From a virus: a stretch of 52,348 nucleotides of DNA. Below, piece by piece: positions 1 through 6,677 of the stretch; the stretch's first letter is position 1; the number at the start of each line of letters is the position of its first letter. A program made the position numbers and the translations under genes. The notes under the pieces are model-generated. The model was not told the DNA's origin. It saw nothing but the letters and a program-made list of their open reading frames with translations, and searched no databases. The stretch is from the IMG/VR virus record IMGVR_UViG_3300049007_000012, positions 1 through 52,348 of that record. One strand, given 5' to 3'.

Positions 1-54
1 GGGTGGGGGTGGGGCCTCGCGGCGCGCCGCCAGGGCTGGCACGATGGTCGGTCG

Positions 55-729
55 ATGAAGACCGATTGGAACCCGATCCTCCGTGACGAGTTCGCCAAGC
101 CGTACTGGGCCGAGCTGCAGCAGTTCGTGCTCGGCGAGCGGCAGCAGGGGACCGTCTACCCGCCGCACGACGAGGTGTTCGCGGCGCTGCACCTGACGCC
201 GTACTCGGACGTCAAGGCGGTGATCCTCGGCCAGGATCCGTACCACGGCCCGAACCAGGCCCACGGCCTGTGCTTCTCGGTCCGGCGGGGCGTGGCGCTG
301 CCGCCGTCGCTGCAGAACATCTACAAGGAGCTCGAGCAGGACCTCGGCTTCCCGCCGGCGCCCCACGGCAACCTCGACCACTGGGCGCGCCAGGGCGTGC
401 TGCTCCTGAACGCGTCGCTGACGGTCCGGGCCGGGCGGGCGGCGTCGCACCAGGGCAAGGGCTGGGAGACGTTCACCGACGAGGTCCTGCGGGCGGTCGA
501 CGCCAAGCGGGAGCGGGTCGTGTTCATCCTGTGGGGGGCGTCGGCCCGCAAGAAGAAGGCCCTGGTGGATCGCAGCCGGCACGTCATCATCGAGTCGCCG
601 CACCCGTCGCCGCTGTCCGCGTCCAGCGGGTTCTTCGGCAGCCGGCCGTTCTCCCGGGCCAACGAGGCGCTCGTCGAGGCCGGGCGCGAGCCGATCGACT
701 GGCGGGTCCCCGAGGAGCCCGAGGGCTGA
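55..729 (+). CDS. ung: Uracil-DNA glycosylase (family 1)
   Basis: The product (224 aa) removes uracil from DNA as the first step of base excision repair. The family-1 water-activating motif GQDPYHGP is at residues 59-66, with catalytic Asp61. The C-terminal HPSPLSA motif begins near His183, and the intervening LLLNASLTV strand is also typical. Length is normal for the family. No clear Shine-Dalgarno precedes the ATG, but upstream alternatives are out of frame. It is a chromosomal housekeeping gene outside the prophage and converges on the next gene with only about 15 bp between stop codons. Confidence 0.97.
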   Translation: MKTDWNPILRDEFAKPYWAELQQFVLGERQQGTVYPPHDEVFAALHLTPYSDVKAVILGQDPYHGPNQAHGLCFSVRRGVALPPSLQNIYKELEQDLGFPPAPHGNLDHWARQGVLLLNASLTVRAGRAASHQGKGWETFTDEVLRAVDAKRERVVFILWGASARKKKALVDRSRHVIIESPHPSPLSASSGFFGSRPFSRANEALVEAGREPIDWRVPEEPEG

Positions 730-744
730 CGGGCTCTTGTCGAC

Positions 745-1443
745 CTAGGCGAGCGCCTCGGGCGTCTCGAACGTCCCCCGCATCCGCTCGGTCCACGTCG
801 TGAGCTGGGGCTCGGCGGGCAGCCCGAGCCCGGCCAGCTCCTTGGCGATCGGATGGTCGCCGAGGACGAGCTCGACGCCGTCGCCGCCCACGAGCACCTG
901 CGAGCCGGACCCGCCCTGGCCGAACGCCGTGGCGTGGGGGACGCCGCCGATCGTGGAATAGGTGGTCATGGGCATCGGCGGCATCTCGTCGTCGCCGCCC
1001 CGGGGCAGCGTGAGGCGCAGGACGAGCTGGCCGTCCATGTGCAGGCTCGCGGTCAGGCGGTCGTCGGCGTAGTCGAAGCCGATCCGCTCGACGGACTTGG
1101 GGAACCCCCAGATCGTCCGCCCCGCCTCGCACGTGAACTCCTGGTCGACGGGCAGGTGGATGATGTAGGTCCCCGCCCGGTCGGCCGGCGCCCCCCGGGG
1201 CACGACGAACAGCGCGATGCCGACCTCGAGGTAGTCGCCGAGGTCGTTGTCCCGGTAGTCGATGACGGCGATCGCCAGCTGGCACCGCCCCGGCGCCGTC
1301 TCCACCACCTCGAACGCCCCCGGCACCAGCGCCCGCGCCGCCGCGGCGTCGACCTCGAACATCGCCGTCCCGGCGGACGCGTCCCGCACCTCGCACGGCA
1401 TCGTCACGGTCCGCCCGGCGACCTCGTAGCTGCTCGCGCTCAT
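745..1443 (-). CDS. Acetoacetate decarboxylase-family protein
   Basis: The 232-aa product resembles the acetoacetate decarboxylase (ADC) fold family: an N-terminal YLEVGIALF strand and a central motif IWGFPKS. In true ADC the Schiff-base lysine follows this GFP-type motif and a second lysine comes next. Here Lys116 is present but Ser replaces the second lysine, so plain acetoacetate decarboxylation is uncertain. The start at 1443 is preferred because GGAG lies 6 nt before it; the upstream in-frame ATG at 1455 has its purine-rich stretch directly abutting the codon. Substrate cannot be inferred from context. Confidence 0.75.
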   Translation of the reverse strand: MSASSYEVAGRTVTMPCEVRDASAGTAMFEVDAAAARALVPGAFEVVETAPGRCQLAIAVIDYRDNDLGDYLEVGIALFVVPRGAPADRAGTYIIHLPVDQEFTCEAGRTIWGFPKSVERIGFDYADDRLTASLHMDGQLVLRLTLPRGGDDEMPPMPMTTYSTIGGVPHATAFGQGGSGSQVLVGGDGVELVLGDHPIAKELAGLGLPAEPQLTTWTERMRGTFETPEALA

Positions 1444-1462
1444 GTCGGTCTCCATCTCCCAC

Positions 1463-1491
1463 TCGAACGTTCGATTGGGGACAGAATCCTA
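1463..1491 (-). promoter_or_regulatory. Promoter -10 and palindromic operator of the ADC-family gene
   Basis: On the minus strand a TAGGAT box (1491-1486) fits the actinobacterial TANNNT -10 element. Between it and the start codon lies a perfect 12-bp palindrome, TCGAACGTTCGA (1463-1474). It could be the operator of a dimeric repressor. The half-sites equal those of the actinobacterial LexA box, but the usual 4-nt spacer is missing. Confidence 0.4.
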
Positions 1492-1526
1492 GGCCTTTCC
1501 GTTTCCGGACGGGCCCTCCGTGCGGC

Positions 1527-1532
1527 TAGAGT
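1527..1532 (+). promoter_or_regulatory. Candidate -10 box of tRNA-Glu
   Basis: TAGAGT matches the TANNNT -10 consensus and lies 16 bp before the mature tRNA 5' end. No convincing -35 was identified. Confidence 0.35.
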
Positions 1533-1548
1533 GACTCGTCCTTGCGAT

Positions 1549-1624
1549 GCCCCCATCGTCTAGTGGCCTAGGACACCACCCTCTCAAGGTGGCGACACGG
1601 GTTCGAATCCCGTTGGGGGTGCCA
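1549..1624 (+). tRNA. tRNA-Glu(CUC), carrying attL
   Basis: A 76-nt cloverleaf can be drawn. Acceptor GCCCCCA pairs with UGGGGGU (G-U at 1:72), the D-arm has a 3-bp stem, and the anticodon stem CCACC/GGUGG closes loop CUCUCAA, so the anticodon is CUC. The T-arm has GUUCGAAUC, and the discriminator G is followed by an encoded CCA. From the first base of the anticodon loop to the CCA (1581-1624) the gene is repeated perfectly at 44138-44181, so the prophage inserted here and restored the 3' half. Confidence 0.97.
1581..1624 (+). repeat. attL core (44 bp, inside tRNA-Glu)
   Basis: This 44-bp block is identical to 44138-44181. The flanking bases differ (C at 1580 versus G at 44137; G at 1625 versus C at 44182). 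A tyrosine integrase gene starts about 110 bp inside it. Together these define the left prophage boundary. Confidence 0.93.
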
Positions 1625-1682
1625 GAACAACCAGCAGGTCAGAGGCCCCGGCAAGCCCGGGGCCTCGCCGCGTCCGGGCGGG

Positions 1683-1707
1683 CGTGGAGTCCGCCGTGGA
1701 GTCCACG
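1683..1707 (+). promoter_or_regulatory. Candidate arm-type sites near attL
   Basis: CGTGGAGTCC occurs twice, at 1683-1692 and 1695-1704. The second copy is part of the odd palindrome GTGGA-G-TCCAC (1697-1707). The same word recurs beside attR (44014-44023 direct, 44044-44053 inverted). Presence at both prophage ends suggests integrase or excisionase arm-type binding sites (inference). Confidence 0.45.
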
Positions 1708-1732
1708 GCCCGGCGGGCCTACCGTGGCCGGC

Positions 1733-3052
1733 ATGGCGGGAGCGGAGCAACTGCCCTCGGGGCGCTGGCGACTGATCGTGCACAGGGGCCGGGACCCCCT
1801 CACCGGCAAGAAGATGTACGACCGCCAGGTGGTCGACGCCACCGGGAAGCGGGACGCCCAGCGGCAGGCCGACGAGTGGGAGGTGGACCTCCGCCGCGGC
1901 GAGGTCACCCACAAGGCCGGCACGTTCGCCCAGCTCACTGAGCAGTGGATCGAGACCCGGGGCCGCCGCTGGTCCCCCACCACCCAGCGCGAGAACCCCC
2001 GCATCGTCGACCGCTACCTCACCAAGTCGCTCGGCGAGCTCGACGTCTCCGACATCGGCACCCACACCATCGACCGGTTGTACGGCGCGCTGCTCGAGCG
2101 GGGCGGGAAGTGCCGCAACCGGCCGTGCCCCCGCCAGCCGTGCAAGGACCACGGACCCCGGTGCGAGCGCAAGAAGTGCACCCGGCCGCCGTGCAAGGCG
2201 CACGAGGGGAAGTGCGCCGGCCTGGTGCCATGCGACCGCGCGCCGTGCCCCCACGGCGGGCCGCTCACCCCGGCGACCGTGCAACGCATCCACACCGTGG
2301 TCCGCTCGGCGCTCGAGCAGGCGGTCAAGTGGGGGTGGATCAGGCGCAACCCGGCGGAGCACGCCGAGCGCGGCGAGGTCATCGAGCAAGAGGTCGACCC
2401 GCCGGCGGCTCCCGACGTGGTGCTGCTGCTCGCCGAGGCCGAGGCGATCGACAAGCGGCTCGCCGTCTACCTGCTGGTGGCGATCGAGGCGGGCGCCCGC
2501 CGGGGCGCGGTGCACGCGCTGCGCTGGTCGCACCTCGACCTCGCCACCGGCACCGCCCGGTTCCCGAACGTGGTCGTGATCGGACCCAAGGGCACCGGGG
2601 TGGTCGAGCGGCCGGCCACGAAGTCGAAGCGCACCGCCCGCAACCCCATCGCTATCTCGCCGTGGCTGGTCGCCGCGCTGGTGGCCCACCATGACGACAT
2701 GTTCGAGCGGGCCCGGGCGGCCGACGGCGTGCTGCCCTCGGACGCCCTGGTGTTCTCCGACGACCCGCTCGGCGCCCGCCCGTGGCGCCCGGACTCGACG
2801 AGCCGGAAGTTCCGGACGCTCCGGTGGGCCGCTGGCCTGGACGAGACCCGCCTGCACGACCTGCGCCACTTCATGGCCACCGTGCTCCTCGGGAACCAGA
2901 TCGACCCGAAGGTCGTCGCCGGTCGGGGCGGCTGGTCGAAGGTGGCCACGATGCTCGACCGGTACGCGCACGTCATCCCAGCGAACGACCGGGCCGCCGC
3001 CGACGTGATGGGCCGAGCACTCCGGCCCGCCGAGGATCAGCCCTCGGGGTAG
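1733..3052 (+). CDS. Phage tyrosine integrase with Cys/His-rich insert
   Basis: This 439-aa site-specific recombinase catalyses prophage integration and excision at tRNA-Glu. An arm-binding-like N-terminus precedes a core-binding domain. The catalytic domain has Arg256/257 in EAGARRGAVHALRW, His375 and Arg378 in LHDLRHF, and the nucleophile Tyr411 in DRYAHV; Trp replaces the usual second His in GGWSK. Residues 127-174 form an insert with three C-x4/5-C-x4-C-x1-2-H modules between the core-binding domain helices. The ATG at 1733 is chosen because TACCGT, a TANNNT box, lies 7 nt upstream and suggests a leaderless mRNA. Longer in-frame extensions would run into the tRNA. Confidence 0.93.
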   Translation: MAGAEQLPSGRWRLIVHRGRDPLTGKKMYDRQVVDATGKRDAQRQADEWEVDLRRGEVTHKAGTFAQLTEQWIETRGRRWSPTTQRENPRIVDRYLTKSLGELDVSDIGTHTIDRLYGALLERGGKCRNRPCPRQPCKDHGPRCERKKCTRPPCKAHEGKCAGLVPCDRAPCPHGGPLTPATVQRIHTVVRSALEQAVKWGWIRRNPAEHAERGEVIEQEVDPPAAPDVVLLLAEAEAIDKRLAVYLLVAIEAGARRGAVHALRWSHLDLATGTARFPNVVVIGPKGTGVVERPATKSKRTARNPIAISPWLVAALVAHHDDMFERARAADGVLPSDALVFSDDPLGARPWRPDSTSRKFRTLRWAAGLDETRLHDLRHFMATVLLGNQIDPKVVAGRGGWSKVATMLDRYAHVIPANDRAAADVMGRALRPAEDQPSG

Positions 3053-3585
3053 TTGATCGCAACCACCGTGTCGATCATCGACACGTGCTGCGGGCACAAG
3101 ACCTGAGCGCCCGTCTCCAGGATGGCGGCGGTCACCCCGTCGGGGGTGCCGCCGGCGGCCGACGCGCCCCAGACCTGCGTCAGCCCGGTGATGGCGATCG
3201 AGCGACCCATCTCCGGCGAGTCTGAGAGGGCGTCGACCGTGTCCAGGGCGTCGCACCCGCCGGCGGCGACCTCGAGCGACGCCTGGAACCACTGCGGGGT
3301 CGGCGGGGCCCCGTTCGAGTCGACCCGGCCCGCGATCTCGGTGACCCACGCGGCCGCCTGCTCCGGCGTGTAGCCGGGCGGCGGGGTGACGGCGGGCAGC
3401 GTGGTGGTCGTGGTCGTGGCGACGATGGGCTCCGTGTCGTCGCCGCCCTGGCCGACGAGCGCCACCACTCCGACCGTGGCGCCGGCGACCACCAGGACGA
3501 GCGCCAGCCAGATGCCGTTCCGGGTGTACCACGGCCTGCGCCGGGGCGCGTGCGCCGGGGGCGCGCCGTAGGGGTCGTAGCTCAT
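3037..3585 (-). CDS. Membrane-anchored exported protein, DUF732-like
   Basis: The 182-aa product has a Pro-rich, positively charged N-terminus, one transmembrane helix (about residues 22-43), a Thr-rich linker and a C-terminal domain outside the membrane with two cysteines, one in a final LCPQH motif. The domain pattern recalls actinobacterial DUF732 proteins; this is a weak resemblance. It overlaps the integrase stop by 16 bp in convergent orientation. Its position beside the integrase and away from the lytic operons suggests expression in the lysogen, for example as a surface or superinfection-exclusion protein (inference). Confidence 0.6.
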   Translation of the reverse strand: MSYDPYGAPPAHAPRRRPWYTRNGIWLALVLVVAGATVGVVALVGQGGDDTEPIVATTTTTTLPAVTPPPGYTPEQAAAWVTEIAGRVDSNGAPPTPQWFQASLEVAAGGCDALDTVDALSDSPEMGRSIAITGLTQVWGASAAGGTPDGVTAAILETGAQVLCPQHVSMIDTVVAINYPEG

Positions 3586-3674
3586 CGTCCCGCCTGCTCC
3601 CTGTCCGCCGTGGACCTGTCCTGCCGGCCGACACCGTAGTCGGCCCAGCACGCGGGGTCTGGTCGGTGGTGCAG

Positions 3675-3875
3675 CTAGCGGCGCGATCGGCGGTCCCGGT
3701 CGATGTCCCGGGCCCGCTCCACGGCGTCGTCGGGCACCCAGGTCTCGCCCTCGGCGGCAAGCTGCCCGAGCGCTTCGAGGAGCGCGGTGAGGGTGACGCC
3801 TCGGCGGGTGCAGAGGCGGTCCCATGCCTGGGCGGATGCGTCCGTGAGGCGGACGTTTCGGTGCTGCCAGGCCAT
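3675..3875 (-). CDS. Small ribbon-helix-helix-like DNA-binding protein
   Basis: The 66-aa product has a short beta-strand-like start (RNVRLTD), two amphipathic helices (SAQAWDRLC and TLTALLEALG) and a basic tail, as in Arc/CopG-type repressors. A GTG at 3884 is an alternative start; neither has a good Shine-Dalgarno. Dyads lie directly upstream at 3908-3952 and could be its operators. It could act in lysogeny control or excision. Confidence 0.55.
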   Translation of the reverse strand: MAWQHRNVRLTDASAQAWDRLCTRRGVTLTALLEALGQLAAEGETWVPDDAVERARDIDRDRRSRR

Positions 3876-3884
3876 ACCCGCCAC

Positions 3885-4138
3885 GGTGTCTCGCCCGGCG
3901 AGGTGCCCGGTGGTACGCCACTGTGCACCACCGACCAGGTGTTCTGACCTGGCCGTCGCGCGGTGGCGTTAGCCGAGCGCTACTCAACGAAGTGGCAAGA
4001 ATTACTATTCGTGAGGGCTTGACGCCACTGTAGGTGAGCCAGTACTACGGGTGGTGGCGGGGTTCGCATAGGCGAACCAGGTAGAGGGACAGGCGCCCGG
4101 GGCCGGTCGGCCGCGGGGGCGGGAGGGAGGCGGGACGC
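3885..4138. promoter_or_regulatory. Regulatory intergenic region with three dyads and a promoter
   Basis: This non-coding stretch is less GC-rich than its surroundings. It holds CGGTGGT/ACCACCG (3908-3914 and 3927-3933), CCAGGT/ACCTGG (3935-3940 and 3947-3952) and GGTTCGC/GCGAACC (4061-4067 and 4072-4078). A promoter TTGACG-N18-TACTAC (4019-4048) reads rightward towards the next gene. The first two dyads lie in front of the minus-strand RHH-like gene. Confidence 0.5.
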
Positions 4139-4531
4139 ATGGCCGTCATCGCGGACGGGATCAGGGTCGGGGTAACGGAGGCGCTCACGTCTCGGAGGTG
4201 CCTGGCCGCCGTCGTCATCGGCGTGCTGTGGATCGTCCTCGGCGTGCTCGGCGACGGCAAGTGGTGGGCCTGGGCCATGCTCATCAGCGGCAACGTGTCC
4301 GTCACCCTGGGCGTGTTCGTGCCGGTCCTCGGCTACCAGATGTCGCGCAGCCCCCAGGACGCCGCCCCCGACCCGTCGCTCGAGCCCGAGGTGCTGGCCC
4401 TGGTCCACGACCGCATCGCCCGCCTGGACGGGCGAATAACCCGGATCGTCGTAGCGCAAGACCAGTGCTTCGCCGGCCAGATCCGAACCGTCCGGTCCGA
4501 ACTGTCCGAGGTGCTCGCTCAGCTGCGCTGA
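4139..4531 (+). CDS. Two-TM membrane protein with cytoplasmic coiled tail
   Basis: The 130-aa product has two predicted transmembrane helices (about residues 21-39 and 44-67) followed by a charged, helical C-terminal half rich in Ile, Arg and Glu that could be a coiled coil. A strong purine-rich GGGAGG ribosome site precedes the ATG. It has its own candidate promoter at 4019-4048 and converges on the repressor gene, overlapping it by 13 bp. No family recognised. A lysogeny-expressed membrane protein, possibly for exclusion, is one option. Confidence 0.6.
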   Translation: MAVIADGIRVGVTEALTSRRCLAAVVIGVLWIVLGVLGDGKWWAWAMLISGNVSVTLGVFVPVLGYQMSRSPQDAAPDPSLEPEVLALVHDRIARLDGRITRIVVAQDQCFAGQIRTVRSELSEVLAQLR

Positions 4532-4911
4532 GCGGTCCGTTCCTCGAGCAGCCGGCGTAGCTCGGCGATCTCGGCCCGCATGGCGGACACCTCCGCATGC
4601 GTGGCCGGGGTCAGGTCGGCCGCCGCAGTGTGCGCGGCCTCGGCGGGCTCGCCGCCGGCGAGGATGCGCTCGATGCTGTCGTGGGTCCACCCGAGGGCCA
4701 GGGACAGCGAGGCGAGCTTGCTCTGTAGGTAGCTGGTCTGCCGGGCGTTCTCGATGAGGCTGAGCAGGCTGAGCGAGATCGCCCCGTTGGCGCGCTCGAC
4801 CAGCTCGGCGGCCCTGAGCCCGCCCGGTGCGAGGGCGAGTCGGCGCGCCGCAACAGCGTCGGCGACGCGGCCCCAGGCCTCCTCGTCGCCCGTGACCCTG
4901 CGAGCGGGCAT
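4519..4911 (-). CDS. XRE-like repressor (leftward immunity regulator)
   Basis: The 130-aa protein has an N-terminal helix-turn-helix region: WGRVADAVAARR helix, AAELVERANG, then LSLIENARQTS, an XRE-like recognition region. A C-terminal acidic coiled-coil segment (AEVSAMRAEIAELRRLLEER) may dimerise it. The start at 4911 is chosen because the sequence upstream in frame is poor coding. It is divergent from another XRE gene, and the two share the operator region at 4942-5012. This is the usual layout of a repressor/Cro switch, but which one keeps lysogeny is not decidable here. Confidence 0.7.
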   Translation of the reverse strand: MPARRVTGDEEAWGRVADAVAARRLALAPGGLRAAELVERANGAISLSLLSLIENARQTSYLQSKLASLSLALGWTHDSIERILAGGEPAEAAHTAAADLTPATHAEVSAMRAEIAELRRLLEERTAQRS

Positions 4912-4941
4912 GTGCACATGATGCACGACCGCGGGAGGTCC

Positions 4942-5012
4942 GGCAACACCTAGCAACACCTTGCCTGATCCTGGCCTACGTGTAGCTGGGTGTTGCTAGA
5001 TGTGACAACACG
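4942..5012. promoter_or_regulatory. Symmetric operator/promoter of the immunity switch
   Basis: CTAGCAACACC (4950-4960) and its reverse complement GGTGTTGCTAG (4989-4999) form a perfect pair of 11-bp inverted elements. Extra half-sites GCAACACC at 4943-4950 and GACAACAC at 5004-5011 flank them. Read outward, each side carries GGTGTTGCTAGRTGT, and the embedded TAGGTG or TAGATG is a plausible -10 box. Bound repressor would cover both promoters. Confidence 0.65.
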
Positions 5013-5019
5013 TGGCAGG

Positions 5020-5244
5020 ATGCGGGACGTGCAGATCAACCCCGCAGCCCTCCGAGCGATCCGTGAGCGCTCCGGCATGTCCGTCACCCGGCTGGCCGAG
5101 GCCGCCGGCGTCGACCGGTCGCACCTCTCTCTGATCGAGGCCGGGCGCCGCAAGGCCAGCGAGGAGACGACCGTCGCTCTGGCCCGGGCGCTCAAGGTCG
5201 AGCTGCCGGCGATCCTCACGGACCCCGCCGAGGTGCCGGCGTGA
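5020..5244 (+). CDS. XRE-family regulator (Cro/CI-like)
   Basis: The 74-aa product is almost only an XRE helix-turn-helix domain: INPAALRAIRERSGMSVTRL, then AEAAGVDRSHLSLIEAGRRK and a closing helix TTVALARALKV. The start at 5020 lies 17 nt after the TAGATG box, so the leader is very short. It is the first gene of the rightward early operon and its GTGA end overlaps the next start. Small size and position are Cro-like. Confidence 0.8.
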   Translation: MRDVQINPAALRAIRERSGMSVTRLAEAAGVDRSHLSLIEAGRRKASEETTVALARALKVELPAILTDPAEVPA

Positions 5245-5465
5245 CGGCCGACGCCCTGACCGTCTCGGTGCCCGAGGCCGCCGTGCTGCTCGGCTACTCG
5301 GACACCGCCATCTACGACTTGCTCGACAAGGGCGTGCTGCCCGAGCTGCCGAGGGTCAACCGGCGCCGGCTCATCCCCCGTCGGGCCATCGACCAGATGG
5401 TCGACCACGCCATGGCCGGGTTCGACCCCGCCGCAGCGTTCGACCGCCTCAAGGCGGCGTCGTGA
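5241..5465 (+). CDS. Excisionase-like MerR-type helix-turn-helix protein
   Basis: The 74-aa protein starts with a winged helix-turn-helix of the HTH_17/Xis type: LTVSVPEAAVLLGYSDTAIY, DLLDKGVLPEL, and a basic RVNRRRLIPRRAID wing leading to a final helix. Such proteins bend attachment-site DNA to direct excision, or act as small regulators. It is translationally coupled to the Cro-like gene (GTGA overlap), so it would be made on induction. Confidence 0.7.
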   Translation: MTADALTVSVPEAAVLLGYSDTAIYDLLDKGVLPELPRVNRRRLIPRRAIDQMVDHAMAGFDPAAAFDRLKAAS

Positions 5466-5809
5466 CGCCGACCGGCGGCGTGTGGGAGCCGGGCGGCTGG
5501 CGCTACGCCGTCGGCACCTTCCTGCTCATCGCCGCCATGTGCGGCGCCCTGGCCTCTGGCGGGTTCGCCCGTCGGGCCGATGTCGCTCCGGCCGGCTCGC
5601 TGCCGGTCGTCGTGCTCAACGACGTCACGTTCGTGCCGGCCCAGCCCGGCCGCCCTGCGCCCGCCAGGGGCGGCGGCCTGGTCGCTGGCACTGCGTCGGA
5701 GGCGGCCGGCCCCGTCTCCGGCGCCCCCTCTCACAACGGAAGCGACCCCGATCCATCGCCCGGCAAGGAGCGGATCGGGGCCACCAACCACCAGGAGCGT
5801 AACCCATGA
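5462..5809 (+). CDS. Small single-pass membrane protein
   Basis: The 115-aa product has a short N-terminus, a transmembrane helix at about residues 15-35 (AVGTFLLIAAMCGALASGGF) and a long Pro/Gly/Ala-rich tail with low complexity. No family recognised. GTGA overlap with the upstream gene and ATGA overlap with the downstream gene show that it belongs to the early operon. Confidence 0.6.
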   Translation: MTPTGGVWEPGGWRYAVGTFLLIAAMCGALASGGFARRADVAPAGSLPVVVLNDVTFVPAQPGRPAPARGGGLVAGTASEAAGPVSGAPSHNGSDPDPSPGKERIGATNHQERNP

Positions 5810-6153
5810 CCACCACCGACCATCGGCCGCGGTCCACCAGGCTCGCCCTCTTCGGCATCGTGCCGGAGGACATCGTCGCCGAGGAGTACGACCCCGAGGG
5901 CGGCGGCATCGGGCTGCGGCTCGCGCCGTACCCGCAGAACGTCGAGGTGCACGACACCCTCGCCGGGCTCCAGTCGATCGTCACCGCCTGCCAGGCGCAG
6001 CTCGACAAGATCCGGGTCGCTCGGGACCTGGCCGCCGAGGCCGCCGACCAGGACGCGGCCGAGTGCGACCGCCTCGGTGCTGAGGCCGATGCCCAGCAGT
6101 CCTCCGAGGCGTACGCCGCCTGGGCGACCAACGCCGACGGGACGCCGTTCTGA
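5806..6153 (+). CDS. Hypothetical early protein
   Basis: The 115-aa protein is acidic. It has a beta-rich first half (LFGIVPEDIVAEEYDPEGG) and a helical, Ala/Asp-rich second half (about residues 55-105) that may be a coiled coil. No known family is recognised. Coupled by ATGA to the gene before and TGATG to the gene after. Its place just upstream of the Gam-like and ATPase genes suggests early DNA metabolism or host takeover, without direct evidence. Confidence 0.6.
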   Translation: MTTTDHRPRSTRLALFGIVPEDIVAEEYDPEGGGIGLRLAPYPQNVEVHDTLAGLQSIVTACQAQLDKIRVARDLAAEAADQDAAECDRLGAEADAQQSSEAYAAWATNADGTPF

Positions 6154-6677
6154 TGGCCGCCACCCTCACCCCGCTCCCGGTCCGCCGGCCCGGCTACTGG
6201 CTCCACGCCGTCGCCCTCGCCCGGACCGCCGAGGAGATCTTCACCGGCCCCGACGGCACCGTCGCCCTCGACCGGCTCCACAAGGTCACCGACCACGGGT
6301 GGGAGCGCATCGCCGCCCGGGCCGCGGTGCACCGCCCGGACGCCGTGACCACCCGGCTGGCCATCTCGCTCGTCGAGCACCGGGCCGCTGTCCCGTGGTG
6401 CGAGGGCGGGATCACCGGCCACGTCCCCGAGTCGCAGGTCGACGGCCACGGCGTCACCAACTGCCCCGAGTGCGGGCGCTACGTGCTCGCCACCGCCTGC
6501 TCCGAGGACGACGGCCGCACCTGGTCACCCGACATGCACCGGGCACCCCGGCAGGACCGCTGGCGCGACGCCGTCTACCAGCTGCCCCGCCAGACCCTCG
6601 ACGGCGACCTCGCCGCGCTGGACCGCATGGCCCGCGACGAGGGCATCGCCTCCCTCGCCGGGGAGCTGGACGGATGA
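6153..6677 (+). CDS. Hypothetical early protein with CxxC motif
   Basis: The 174-aa protein contains CPECGRY, a further Cys about seven residues later (ATACSED) and a Cys in PWCEGG. This resembles a small zinc-binding site around residues 115-140. The rest is mainly helical. No family recognised. It sits in the early operon directly before the Gam-like gene with an ATGA overlap. Confidence 0.6.
   Translation: MAATLTPLPVRRPGYWLHAVALARTAEEIFTGPDGTVALDRLHKVTDHGWERIAARAAVHRPDAVTTRLAISLVEHRAAVPWCEGGITGHVPESQVDGHGVTNCPECGRYVLATACSEDDGRTWSPDMHRAPRQDRWRDAVYQLPRQTLDGDLAALDRMARDEGIASLAGELDG

Noticed and set aside
1463-1474. LexA (SOS) box
   Set aside because: The actinobacterial box needs four bases between the half-sites; here there are none.
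1547-1732. In-frame extension of the integrase upstream to 1547
   Set aside because: It would translate the tRNA-Glu sequence and attL core. The ATG at 1733 has a -10 box 7 nt before it and starts the conserved region.
1568-3931. 787-codon open frame on the minus strand across the integrase
   Set aside because: Typical antisense opening in high-GC DNA. Composition is Arg/Pro/Gly-rich, and it conflicts with the clearly conserved integrase and the minus-strand gene at 3037-3585 in another frame.
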